Shown piece by piece: positions 34,082 through 48,200 of a stretch of DNA of 64,000 nucleotides. The notes under the pieces are model-generated. The model saw nothing but the letters and a program-made list of their open reading frames with translations. It had not been told where the DNA came from and did not search any database. Both the position numbers and the translations under genes were made by a program. The stretch spans positions 31,722,681-31,786,680 of the forward strand of contig CM035162.1 in the NCBI GenBank assembly GCA_020205615.1, in the 5' to 3' direction. Within the stretch, counting starts at the first letter, position 1. The number at the start of each line of letters is the position of its first letter. The stretch is from Panax quinquefolius (Eukaryota > Streptophyta > Magnoliopsida > Apiales > Araliaceae).

Positions 34082-37000
34082 ATGCTTCTGCCTCATCGCA
34101 AAATCTTGAGTTCTAACATTTTCATAGCCTCAAAGCACCTTTTCCTCAAGTCCACCCCTTTCCCAACAACACTACTACTAAGTTCACGCATTTGCTCTAG
34201 ACTGATTTTATCTGCTTTTCCTTCAAAACCCACCTCCAATTTAAGTCCTTTTTCTCTAAAATCTTCTGGTTTTTCTTTTACTCCCCATGCCATTACCCCC
34301 AGTTCAGGTATTCCCCTATAAACCCACAAAATTTATGATTATTTTAGTGGTTTATATGAATGAATATTGTTGTTTGGTTAGATTTAGTTGCTAAAGTTTA
34401 TATCTTTATTCTGTCTGAAGGGTTGTTTGGTGTTCTATAATTGAAATTGCTGTTTGATATTTTTTTTTAATTTATTTATTCTGTATGTGTGTGTATGTAG
34501 TGGAATTGGAGGACCCAGAAGTGGAAACTCATGGTTCCGAAAGGCTGAGGTTGTTGAATGAAAAATTGAAAAATCTCGGAATTGACAGTGGTCATTGTAA
34601 TCCGGGGCAGTACTGCGGGTTGTCTTGTCCCATGGTATGAACTATTGAGTGCCATTTTTTCTGTGGTGTAGAATAATTAGCATTGCATTAAGTTATTTTT
34701 TTAAATTATAATACAAACACACAGACAAATCAACAGAGAAACACACACACATGTGTGTTTGTTGATAGCTCGGCATATGTATTGCAACTAAATGCTCTTG
34801 TTAATTGATAATGCCTTTAAATATTTTTAGTTACTTCTTTGTCTCTTCCCTATTGCCTTTTTTTGATTAGCAGTTCATATATTTACATTATAGGAAAATG
34901 CTGTGTTTATTATCATCACTTATGTTAAGATAATTCTTTAATTTATAGAATTATAATAATTACTAAATTATGTTAGTCAATGTTCTGTTGAGTAGATGTC
35001 GACATATATTGTTTATGATAGTCAAACTCATTTATGCAAGAAATGACAGTTTCTGCCAATGTGAACATTTCCCCCATTAAATCTATTTAATCAGTAAGAA
35101 ACAAGACCGTGAAGGGGGGCACAAGCAAAGTACAAATAATGCAATATCTTATGAAATGTCAGTAGAAGAAATAGTAGTCTACCCCAAAGATGATTTTGTT
35201 TTTTTTTAAAAAGAGAGAGAAGCCAAAAGAACAGCATCAAGCATCTGAACATAAAAAGAAAGGAATTTCACTCCTTAATGTTATGTTTGAATTGAAGGAA
35301 TGAAATTAGTGAATGAATGAAATAGAGAAAGGAATGGAATGAAGAGTGGAATGACTCATTACCTTCTCTCGACTGGAATGAGTCATTTCATACCCTCTCT
35401 TATAGAATAAAATTCACAAATTTGACATGAATGAAAATGGTTCATTCCATTCCAATAACAAAACAACCACTCATTTTTTTCATTTCATAGGAATGAGTCG
35501 TTTCTATTCTCACCTTGATTCTTGCAATCCAAACGTAACATAAAGGATCAAACTACATTTTGAACTTCTAGTCACTAACCTAACTTCTTTTAAACTTATG
35601 TCTAACTTGCCAAGTATTTTCTCCTATTTTTAAGTCAACAACTTAAAGGTATGACTGATTGACTTGAAGCGTTGCTTTGTTAAACTGATATGTAAAAAGG
35701 ATGTATCATGGATTCAAAGCCTATATCCGTGTTTGTGGAAATCAAACTGACGGGAAAAACTATGTGAAAGAAATAATCTCTTGATAGAGTCTAGTCCTCT
35801 GGAGGGTATGTAGGCAGTAGGTCTTTTTAGTTGTACCAAGTTTGGAATGCTCAAAAAATCACTGAGAATGATATTTCACTGATATATGGAAAACAAGAAA
35901 AAATTGGGGAGGATTTTGACAAAATATACCGAGACCAGTTTTGAAAATCGAAGATTTACTACATAACGTACATGTATATTTTGAACAAAGTTGAATTCTT
36001 CTTTAACAAAGCACCACAACCTATTCTGTCTCAACCTAGTTTTTCCCCCCTCCTTTTCCTGTATCTTACTTGGGAATGGGTCGAGTTCCAATTAGTAAAC
36101 TTCTGCTTTTGGATTGATGTTACTCTCAGAGCACTATGGTTGTGCTCCCTTTATTTCAATATCAGGAGTAGGCTTCAAGTCTTCAACAGTGATTTTGCAT
36201 TCTTGCGCATTGAGTTGTGAACCCGAAAATCCTTTTGGGCGCTCTCTTTAATATTTTGGCAGCTTGACAACATTTTCAGTTTCTAATTGAAAACCTGGGT
36301 CTTTTCTTTGTTAACAGTGCAAAGGTGGGGATTCAGAGAGAAGACATTATCCTTTTCATCACCAAGGATGGGTAACTATGAATCTCTCTGTTTTTCTTTC
36401 TGGAAATCTGAGTACTTTTTTTATTGTACTGCTTAACAATTTGATTTTTTTTAATAATCTGAATTTATTTAATATGCTGTAGGGATGCAGCTCTGTGGAC
36501 CTGTTTTCGAGCTAAATGTGGGTGGAGGCAGTACACAGGTAAGTAGGTAACAAATGTTTTATTGTTTCTTAAGCAGACTTTTTTTTCATGTGAATTCTTC
36601 ATTTGAGATGATGTTTGCTCTGATCAAATTTACCATTGTATTGCAGGGTTCTGCAAATGCCAAATCAAGTTATGGGAGGATGAGTAAAATTGCCAAAGTT
36701 AAGGAAATAAGACAAATCACTGAGCAGGGATTGGAGTTACAACCTTTGTGCAGTGAGGTATTACATTTTTACATGTCCTTTCAGCAGATTCGATTGTAGG
36801 TTGGTTTTGCAGAGAAATTACTTGTTTGTAACCTCAGCTCAAAAGCCTTAAAAAGCAACAATAAATTCCCCTCCGAAGCTAGGAAACAAAGACTTGCCAA
36901 GAACTAAATCTTCCAATGGAGACAAGCTCCTGGATAGGACTCGTTAAGCCCCCCCCTGGCACGCAAAAAAATGGAGAAAAGTAAGGGAAAAAATCCATAA

Positions 37001-40000
37001 TCAGGGTACAAATTTTACAAGTCAGAACTCAACACCTTCAAAGCATCGTTTTCGCTCTCTACATAGGGTCCGAATAATTAGTAGTGTATATTAGTGTATG
37101 TAATGGAAAAGGCTAAGATTTTATGTCTTACTTAATCTTCAGTATGCTATTCTTTTTCAAGCTTGTTTGACATTCACTATGAGTATGATAATATGCAAGC
37201 ATGTTCATACTTGTTTTTACCGTTGCTTCAGATATGTGCATACTTTGCTGAGCGAATGATATCGGGGGAGACATTACGGAGAAATTTTGTCATGCAAAGA
37301 ACATATGGTGATCAGGTGCACAACCAAATTGACCGTCAGAAAAGTCTTTTTATCTATATTTTGTGTTAGAGAAAAATCATTGCTCTTGCTGTTCCTACAA
37401 GATCAGGCAGTGATTGGTATTTACTTTCTGGGAAAAAAAACAATTCTACCTCCCACACCCTCTACCTTTTTTTCTCTGTGCATTCCAGTATTTTGGTTCT
37501 TATATAAACTTTCTTACCAACAACCAATAGTTTCTGGTCAACCCACAAATTGAAATTCCGGATAGGCACCTTGAGGACATGTCAAATGTCTGGTTCTGAG
37601 CATCTTGTGATAGAGGTTAAATAACTAAAATTGAGTGGACTTTAGCTGAATGAATCACACCTATAATGAATTGATATTTTCTGTTTTGTAATTGCAAATG
37701 TATTGACTTCTTTCATTAAGGATTGATATGTCTATGTCAAACAAAGGGGGTTGGGTGTCAGATGCGGTATGTGTCTAGGTGGCGGACCTTGTTGGACCAA
37801 AGTTTATAACTTTGGATATGGAGACTCGGGGGGTCAAAAGTTTCCATAAATAGGAGACATTTATGAGTCTTGCGTAATTAAATAATATATATTTTAGATA
37901 ATCTTTTACTATTTATGTTCTAAGGTATACATTAGAAAGTTTTATACTCCCTCCACCTCACGTTGTTTGAACATTTTTGTTAGTGTATGTAACTAATTTT
38001 AAGACGTGTCAAAAACATATTTAAATATCATATTTTTTAGCTATATTGAAAGTATTTTAAATACTAATGTTCGAATGTACTTTCATTAGGTCTTAAAATC
38101 CGTGCTACTCACACTAAAAAATGTTGCAAACAATGTGGGATGGAGAGTATTTAACATGATCTAGTGAGGAGGGGGATTTCCATCTTTCCCGTTCATTGAA
38201 GAGGCAAGAATCCTTCTTTGTTATTGAATGCAAAATTTTACGTTCCCTTCCATATATACACCTAAAGAGTTGGAGCTTTGAATTTTGTACACGGTTATCA
38301 GACACACAGATCCCATACCCTTGTCTGAATACCCATTTAGAGTAGTCCATGTAACATAGGACACTAGTACTGCCAGTTCCACCAAAAAAATGTCTTTTTT
38401 GGTTGACTTATATCGTCTGTTATAATGGACCTGTAATATATTTTTGACTTGTCTCGATTATGTAAAATAGTAAAGATAAAATCACTTTTAGTAGGTATAT
38501 TTGCCTTCAAAACTTCCTCCAAGTTAATTTAGTTAAATGGGACAATTGTTTACGAAAGTGTAGCGATTACTTTTCACTTGGACCAACTCTTTTTGAAAAT
38601 TGTATTGACAGATTGTTATGGCATTTACTTATCGAAGAAATGGAGAGCTCGTTAGTTGCAAGTATCGAGATATCCACAAAAAGTTTTGGCAGGTTCTTTT
38701 GACAAATCTCTCTCTTTCTCACTCTTCACACGCACATATATAAAATATATATGATATGTATCTTTATCTTTCTCTTGCTCTAATGGTTATAGATTTAATT
38801 TGGATCAACAGTTCTACAAACAGTTGTACAAAGTACAAACATACAAATAACTTATAATCAGACATATGATGCACATAACCTGCAGAAAATAAATGTAATA
38901 ATTACCAAATGTTCTTATTCTTTGATGATGATAATGATAATCATCATCATAGTTTGAGCAATTTACCATAAAAGCACATAAGCTATTCAAACCATGAGAT
39001 AAACCCCGTGAAAAATTAATCTTAGGGTGATAATTTTAATATTTAAGTTACTTGTCAACCAATATATATCTCTATATCTAAATCTATATATCTATATCCT
39101 TATGTATATAAGAGCATTAAAAAGCTAGAATAAGAAAGGGTGTAACTATTCATACTTTTGAGCAAACATCTAATTAAAGGAACAGGGTATGAATGTATGA
39201 TTAAACAGGATTTGATAATACATATTTTATGTAAAAAAGGGAGTGAATATTCATAAGAATTCAATTTTAGGCAAAGAGAAAGCTACTTACCGTCATCTCA
39301 AACCTATCACAATTTTTGAGGTAATCCCAATTCTAAACACCAGATAACTGCAAAGTGCAAATCAATCCAGGAAAAGTCACAGCTCATGTTCAATGGGATA
39401 ACCTAGTATAAGTGATGGCATTTTGGTCTTTCCTTTTTAAGTTTAATTTAGATACTGTAGTATCAGCCCCTATGAGGTAACTTACACTATGATATTGATT
39501 TACTGGGTTGTTGCCCTCCTCCCGAAACAAGAAGAAAAGTATGAAAAAATGAAACTGGCAAGCCAACATAGCATTGGTACTTATATTGGAAAATTCTTAT
39601 GTGTTATGTCTTCTTGTTTGGTAGAAGTAAATATGACGCTAAACTGATTAAAGTCTCATTACTGTTTTGTTGCTAATCTACAGGAAAGTAATACTGAAAA
39701 GATTTTTTATGGACTGGATGATATAAATGGAGCAAGCGATATCATCATTGTAATATTCTATGATGAACCCCTTAATATATTCACGTCTCATATCCATTCT
39801 GCTGTTTTGGGATGACTCAATTGACTTAGTTAAGATGGTTGCCATCTAACTTTCTATTGTAGGTTGAGGGTGAAATGGACAAGCTTGCCATGGAAGAAGC
39901 TGGTTTCAGAAATTGTGTGAGTGTCCCTGATGGCGCCCCTCCATCAGTCTCTAAAAATGAATTGCCATCGGAAGAAGAGGTCACTGTCAACCTACAACTC

Positions 40001-42153
40001 TTTATTCTTTTTGTTCTTTTCAATACTGTCTTGTGGTTTGATTAATCTTTTTTGCTGTATTAATTGCAAAACTCTGCATATCTGACAACATCGATTGAAA
40101 TGACTTCAGTACCCAATTTCTTTCTGCTTGTTATTCACTGTGAATGAATAAGTGCTTTATGATCTAACTTATTTGTGGAGCTGAAAAATGAAGAAGTGGT
40201 GTCGAAACAGAGATGTTTCTAATATTGTAATTTTTTTTTTAAAAAAAAATTATTTTTAGAATTGTAGCTTTTACCTAATATCTATAGGTGGTTCCTTTCT
40301 CCATCAATCTAATATTCTGTAATGATGAAATGTTGGATCTAATGCTCCTCTTATGTATTTTGTAAAGCTAGGACACAAAGTATCAGTATCTTTGGAATTG
40401 CAAACAGTACCTAGAACAGGTTTGTTGTAGGGATTTTATGGTTTTCTTTTGTATAACTCCTAAAAACTTTTAACTCCATTCAAAAGTAATCGCTGAAAAC
40501 AGAAGTATTACTGATTGTGCTGTACTCTGATAGGCATCTCGCATAATACTTGCCACTGATGGGGATCAGCCTGGTCAAGCCTTAGCTGAAGAGCTTGCAC
40601 GCCGCCTTGGAAGGGAAAGGTATAAATTAATATATCCCAGTAATGCTGTTTATCAACTTTTCTTAAAGAGCAATATTCATGTGGCTTTTTTTTGTTGATG
40701 AGTGTTATTCATGTAGCTTCTTGTCTTTGATAACCCTTTATTTTTGTTGGTGAAACAGATGCTGGCGAATCAAATGGCCAAAGAAAAATGAAAGTGATTG
40801 TTTCAAAGATGCAAATGAGGTTTGATATCCGTACAGTAAATTTGCGATCTTTGTCTTGTTTGCATTTTACTTGGTTTTAGATGAGAAAAGAGTTTTATTA
40901 GAGAGGAGAGTGTACAACATAGTGGACAAGAAGTCCTCTAGACCAAATAAAACATGGAAATAAGTACATAGTCCTTATTAAAGGCTACCAGTTAATTCCA
41001 TGCAATTATGAAATGGCTAATCACCCTGAAAGTTCTCTAGCCAAGGCCTAAAGAAAAGTGAAATAAGGCATCCTATGCCATAACTGATGCAGCGTAAGGG
41101 ATCTGTCTCTGAAAATCCTGGAATTCCTCTCAATCTAATGAGTAAGGACCCCAATAATGTTGAAGCAAGTACGACACTAACAACATTCTACTATCCTTGC
41201 TGCCACTGAATTCCATAGACCTGATCAACAAGAATTCTGTCCAGGTTCACTGAGAAAATCCAAACTTCGCCATAAAACCAAAACAAAGAGCTTCATAGAC
41301 TCCTCACTGTTATACAGGGAAGGAACAAGTGAATCTGAGAATTGCCACTTTGCTTATATATCATAGGCATATTTGGATAAAGGATCTTGTAGACTAGATT
41401 GCGATTATACGTTCAAATAATTGTAGAATTTGGGTCCACTTTTGTTGTTTATCGGTGTTGAATTTTCTTGAGATTTATTGTGCAACCTTGACTTTGTAAT
41501 ATAGGTGCTTATGTTTATGGGACCTGAAGTATTGAGGGAAGTCGTTGAGAATGCTGAGTTATATCCTATAAAAGGATTATTCAACTTTACAGATTTCTTC
41601 GATGAGATCAATGCATACTATTACCAAACCATTGGTTATCAGCTTGGTGTTTCAACTGGATGGAGGAGTCTTAATGAATTTTACAATGTAAGTATCATTT
41701 GCATTCTTGAATTTCAAGTTCTCTCTTAAACTGTCATTTAATGTGAATTGTATTAACATAATCAAATAGATGGAAAAGAAACTGGACTCTTCATCTGATA
41801 ATTTGCTATAAATAGCAATAGTGTGAGATGATTTATGGTATCGATCATGGATGGAGTATATATGTCAAAGTATATCAAGTTGTCTTTGCCTGAAGCCAAT
41901 TGTGTGAGAAATCTTTACATTATCAAAATCTCCTGTCTTCCTTCTCTTTCATTCTGCCCTACCCTTCCTCTCTTTAGTAAATGAATTTGTTCCAAATTTG
42001 AAAGAAATGCTGAGATGGATTCTATATTTCTATTATCCATAGATTGTCTTTAAATTAAATTACTGGAAGTATTAGAACAGGAAAGATGCATTTGTACTTT
42101 GTAAATATTTATAGAGGTACTATCCTTTTTAGTTTTTTGACATTTCATACTAA

Positions 42154-42213
<60 letters not shown>

Positions 42214-45200
42214 GTGGTGCCAGGAGAATTAACTATAGTTACTGGGGTTCCCAATTCGGGGAAGAGTGAGTGGATTGATGCTCTTTTGTGCAATCTTTGC
42301 GAAAGTGTTCGTTGGAAATTTGCACTTTGCTCTATGGAGAACAAGGTATGCCAATTGTTTTGTTTTATTTTTACATTTGTGTATACACTTGTATGAAAGT
42401 CAAGTTCTCAATTTATATTTTGTCGTTTGGATCATTGTACTGTACACATGTGTGTATATCTATATCTATCTTTTATTGCCACATGAGGGCATTGCTTTGT
42501 CCAGTAGTGAGTGCTTGGGGTGGCAAGTGTGAGAAGATGAGTATTAATATGAGAGTAGAAACTTTTTGGAAATTGTGTTAGAAGTTAAGTTTGTACCAGT
42601 CTACCCTTTCGAGCACCCTCATTAAAAGCGGACCGACACTGAATGACGGCTTTTCGTAACGTATATTTGCTATTTGGCTATATTTCATGTGGCTATAAGG
42701 CTTTGCTTCATGACATATAGAGTATCATTGATGATATAATAAAGTAAATCTTCTTGACTGAAAGACTCGTTACCCTAGTAATTAAAAACATCAATTTGGT
42801 TATAGATGTGGACTACTGGACTGACAAATGTTAGTTATAGGTCATGTTGATGGCATTGCAGTCCAGGTACCAGTAATGAAATTTTTTCCATTTATCAATG
42901 CGGACTTGTCTCCCAAAGTAAATTCCACTTTATTAATCTTTTTCCTCTGTTAACATATTAAATGCACAATAACTAGTGTTTCATAATAAAATGCTCTAGC
43001 TGTGATCGAGTGCCTTTTACTGATTTTACTGAATTACATCTGCTACGACAACTTGTTTATCTTATTTTGTACATGCTTTACTGGTCTCTAGGTTCGAGAG
43101 CATGCAAGGAAACTCCTGGAGAAACATGTGAAGAAGCCTTTCTTTGACGCAAGGTAGATATACTCTAGTTTAACCTCAAATTGAAAGCACTGATTTTTCA
43201 ATCATAAATGGATTACAAGTCTTAAAAACAGTCACCATATTTTGCAATTATAATTAGATTGTAAGACATAAAGCAGTGACCATTTTTCTGTAGTGTATAA
43301 CAAATTGTTTATTGAAACTTTGATGCCATGGCTTCCTGTATTAAGTTTGAACAATGATCGTGTGATTAGGGATCGACACGATTAATTGCTTAAAATTTGT
43401 TGCTAATTATGCCTTGTGTGATTACAAGCAAGTACGGTCTTCAGCAGAATGGGCATGATGTCAATCTGATCTCATTTGCGGTCACTCACACAAGTCAATA
43501 GAAATTTGTTTGTCAGGGTTATCTGTCTTACCTCTTTGATTCGCTCTGGGCTTGGTCATGGGAGAGGCATTTGTTTCTGGGAGGATTATTGGACTTGAGA
43601 TGCTTCTATTTCTGTGATTTTTTTTTAATATTTTTTTAATGAGAAAATGGGAAATGGGCCACAGCTCATTTAAGATACATACACCGTTTCAACTAACGGT
43701 GTCGTTTTAAATGTTTAAACTCTTTTCTTTCTCTCCGTTAGTATTCTCTTCGCAATTATGGTTCATCCCTTTCTGCCGCTTTCTCTGCGATTAAGCCCAT
43801 AGCAAAACTCTATTGCACAATCCTTGTTCCTAACTGCACAAACTCTCATTCTTTAGCCTTCTACAAATTTGGAAGGCGTCAAAATATGATTTAGGGTTTA
43901 AATTTAGTGTTTAGGGTTCACTTTGTAGAGTTTAGTGTTCATGTTTTGGAGCCTTCTACAAATTTGGAAGGCGTCAAAATATGATTTAGGGTTTAAATTT
44001 AGTGTTTAGGGTTCACTTTGTAGAGTTTAGTGTTCATGTTTTGGGTTTGGAAATTCAATTTTCAATGTTTAGGGTTCACTTTCTAGGATTTGGGGTTTAG
44101 TTCAAGATTTTGGGTTCAGTTTTGGGATTTGGTGTTCAATTTTGAAGGATCTAGGTTCAGTTTTGGTTCAATTTTAAGGTTCAATTTTGGTTCAATTTTA
44201 AGGTTGTTTGGTTCAATTTTAGTATTTAAGGTATTAAAAAAATTGCTGCAGGAGATATAGAAGAATGTAAGAAGAATTTTTAGAGGTGGATGGAGAAGAC
44301 CAAGAATAAGAAGTTAGTACGTTGTTGCTTGAAGATATATTGGATTTTGCAGGTGGATAGAGATGTAGTGGAAAGGTTAGAGACAAGAAATTCATATAGA
44401 ACTAAATGACGTCGTTGAATAAGCGTTGTACACTTTCTTACCTAGGTTGTAGTGTATTTCATGCTCCCTCTTTTTTAATATATATTTTCTACTCTTCACA
44501 ATTTTCCAAGAGGAGGTGAATTTGGCTTCCCTTCTCCCGTGTTTGTTTCTTACTCCTTATTTTCTTGTCCTTGCAATTGAGTTTAGTCTTTAGATCTTTC
44601 TAGGATTAGTTGTCTGGCACACGTCTTTCCTTCGACTTCTTTTATGTAGAAGAGGTTCCCAAGGCTTTTGTTTGGTCCTAGGTTCTTGGTAGGCTTAACT
44701 TGAAAAATATGCATTGTAGCATAAGCTGAACAATCATTGTTTATGATAATTGCATAGAGAGAGGCATTTCCACCTTTTCTTTTTCATTGAGCAGTGGCTT
44801 GGCATCCATGGAGCTCTTTTTTTTCTGGATTCTTGATGACTCTTGGATTTGTTACTTGATGGAGCTCTTGTCCTCATTGTTTCTCTGCTTTTTGTAATTT
44901 TCTTTTAATCGAAAAGAAGTGTAAAGTAAACATAAAAGAAAAAAGGAGCTATGATATTTGTTCCCCTAGTTTCTCTTAGCAATGTGATAAAACTGATAAT
45001 AACTTTATTGACTTTTGCACTTGCTATCCCGACTTATTTCAGGAATGGAGAGTCTGTTGAGCGAATGAGTGTTGAGGAATTTGAGAAAGGAAAACAATGG
45101 TTAAGTGATACGTTTTCACTCATACGGTTAGTTTGAAGTTATAATTGTTGGGCTTTATTTTTTCTGTAGGGTATTTCATTCTTAATTGTAATATAATTTG

Positions 45201-48200
45201 ATGCTTCTCTGAGAAACCAATGTAGTAGGACAGGGATATCTAATCAAAGTTCAGTTACTGTTTGTTGGGGTTGCCTATTATTTAGGCCATATTACTGATA
45301 TTAGCCTATTCTAGCCAAGTCGAACTGTGTTTTGTTATAAAAAAATATGTAAACATGATATGTCTATGGAAAAGGTTCTACTACATGGGTCCAAGAAAAT
45401 CTTCCAAGTAGTAAGATAACTCACATGCTTCGCTGGAAGTTCTTTTTCCATTTGGCTAGAGGGATGTAGGTTCTCATTATTCTGATCCAAGAATTGCAAA
45501 ATGATAGCTAGCTACAACTTTATATTTTTTATATTGGCTCAGGTGATTATATTCACAAAACTTGAGTTATTAGGCTTGATGTTTTCTCTATTGTGGTGGA
45601 ATATGTTGTTTAACTGCGCCAATTCTTCTATTATTTTTTTTGTAATTTTCAGTTTTAACCCTAAGTTCTCATTAGTGGCTTACAAGGAAAACACAAAGTT
45701 GGTCTCCAGTTTTGAATCATCCTTGGTGCTCTTTCATGTGCTTTCTTCTTTCCGTTTTCATGATAAAATGAGTCATGATACAGGTGTGAGAATGAATGCC
45801 TTCCAAATATAGACTGGGTTCTTCGGCTTGCAAAGGCAGCAGTTCTACGACATGGAGTGAATGGACTTGTCATTGATCCATATAACGAGCTTGATCATCA
45901 ACGTCCTGCAAACATGTTAGTCACCTTCGTGAATAATTTTTAATTTTATTTTTTTGAGAACTTGTATTTGTTCTGTTTAGTTCAATTTGAAAATTCACCA
46001 AGAATATGGTATGATGAAACATGAAATTCGTTGTTTCCTATGGGGAATCTGATTTCTTTGCTTTTGGCTTTGTGATGCATCTATAGTTTAAAGGTCTGGT
46101 TACTTTTTTGTAGAGGGTGGGGCATATTTTTTGAATGCTCTCTTGAAAAGCATGGGTGCTCTTTACTGTACTGTGCTCATAGTATACTTCTTGCATACAT
46201 GGGTTACCCCTGGTGATTTTTAAGAATGCTGTTAGGCGTCTTTTGGCATTGTTACGTGTTTTCTGATATGAATTTTTCCTAGATAAACGAAGACAATTTG
46301 TTAGAATGGAGAAATTATACAAATGAAGGGAGGACAAGATATCCTACAAAATAGTGAAAAGGGAATAGTACAGAACCCTTAAAACAAGGAAGCACGCCAA
46401 TCCACCCGTAAATCCAAAATAGATGCCCTTCCAAAGTGTGCCCATTGCAGAAGCCACTACAAAGCAAAAAAAGTTACTGTCCCAAAGAAGATGAAAGAAC
46501 AAGAAGCCATCACTGAAAATGAGCATTCCTCTCTATTTAAGTTCCCCAAAGAATAGTAAAATATCCACATCGCCAAAACACCTTATTATCCTTCCTCCTC
46601 AAATCTCGACACCCAACAAGAAGCAAATCATCTTACTCTTGATGGCACACTCAGGATTCAGCAACGAACTCCAGAACTGCCACGCCATATGACATCAGAG
46701 AAACAAATTGGAGTTAGTCTTTGTCCGACTATAGAAATTTGTTGGAGATTGAAATTCTTTGAACACTCTCAGACACGTCTCCATCACTTACATTACCTCC
46801 CTACTTTATATTTTAGTTTTATGTGGGCTAAATGTTCCTAACACTTGTTAAAACTTGTTTTGACGCATTCAACAAACCTGAGATGTTAGAATATGTTAAG
46901 AGCTTCTTTGACAAAAGTTTGGCAGTGTGTGTTAAGTTCCCATCTAATCATTGCAAAACGGTCTTGCCATAAATAATTTGGTCGATCAATGATTTATGTT
47001 TCTGTAAATGTGATACTACCTCCGTCCCACAATAAGTGCTTTTTTAGGCTTAATATTTTTTCCCAAAATAAGTGATGTGTTAGAACTCCAATACAATTTT
47101 TGCAATATTTTCTCATATATGCCCTTATGCATCTTACTATCACTACAATTAAATGACACTCATTAACTCTTCAACTTCAAAGAAAATATATTAAGGGTAT
47201 TTTTGCTATTTTAGCTTGTGTATTGGTCATGATTTAAGTTAAAAAGCACTTATTAAGGAGGTAATTTGGTAATTATGGTAAAGATTGGAACATTCATTTA
47301 TATGATTTCCTTTTTTGCATCTCATGAACAAAGTCGAACAAGTTGAAAGCTGAAAGAACTTGAGCAAACGTTTTAGCAAGGAACATATTAGGCTGTGGTG
47401 TTACTAGTGGCCTTAGCTTCAGGGAATCAGCATAAGGGACGTGCCAGATGCTTGTTTGGAGAGGCAGGCTTCATTTTAGTTCTTAGAACGCAAGGGAAAC
47501 TGAAATATTATAACAAATAAGATGAAACACATACAACTTTGTAAGAGATTTGAAGTTTGGACATCTATTATACATCAGGCTTAAACTTTGACATATTTGA
47601 TTGGTTACTTAAATAATCTCTTCTGTTGTACTTGACAGAGCTGAATACTGTGGTCCTCTAACAATTATTTTGGATCTTTAGTGGTAGTTTGAAATCAATG
47701 TCATTTTTTGAAAATTATTATTTTTGTCAAGTATAAAGACAGTCTTCATCTGCTGTTTAATATTTCTTCTGTTTGCATTCTTTTTATAAAAAGCCCTTTT
47801 CCTTTACCTCCTTTCCCTTGCATTTCGGATATTCCGTATAAAGTCATTATTCCTGAATCAATTTATTTGTAACAGGACTGAAACAGAGTATGTGAGTCAG
47901 ATGCTAACAAAGATCAAGCGATTTGCTCAACACCATTCTTGTCATGTTTGGTTTGTAGCACATCCAAGACAGGTTGGTAACTGCAAACATCAGTTTTGCT
48001 ACATAATCTTTTTAGTTGTCTAACCTTTGGACTTGTCCGACAGTTGCATAATTGGGTCGGAGGTCCTCCGAATTTGTATGACATCAGTGGAAGTGCACAC
48101 TTTATAAACAAATGTGACAATGGAATTGTTGTTCATCGTAACAGGGATCCAGAGACTGGCCCTCTCGATAGAGTGCAGGTGGCTTTGTCTCCATTTTATA

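Noticed and set aside
38114..38350. 78-codon minus-strand frame in TWINKLE intron 6
   Set aside because: It overlaps a MITE end and has no recognisable domain; the flanking exons show the region is intronic.
43620..44460. Possible transposon with GTCGTT-type ends in intron 15
   Set aside because: The edges do not form a convincing inverted repeat and I could not find a target duplication, so it is described only as a repeat.
46038..46526. Minus-strand frames in TWINKLE intron 17
   Set aside because: No homology and no codon bias; they lie between well-supported exons 17 and 18 on the other strand.
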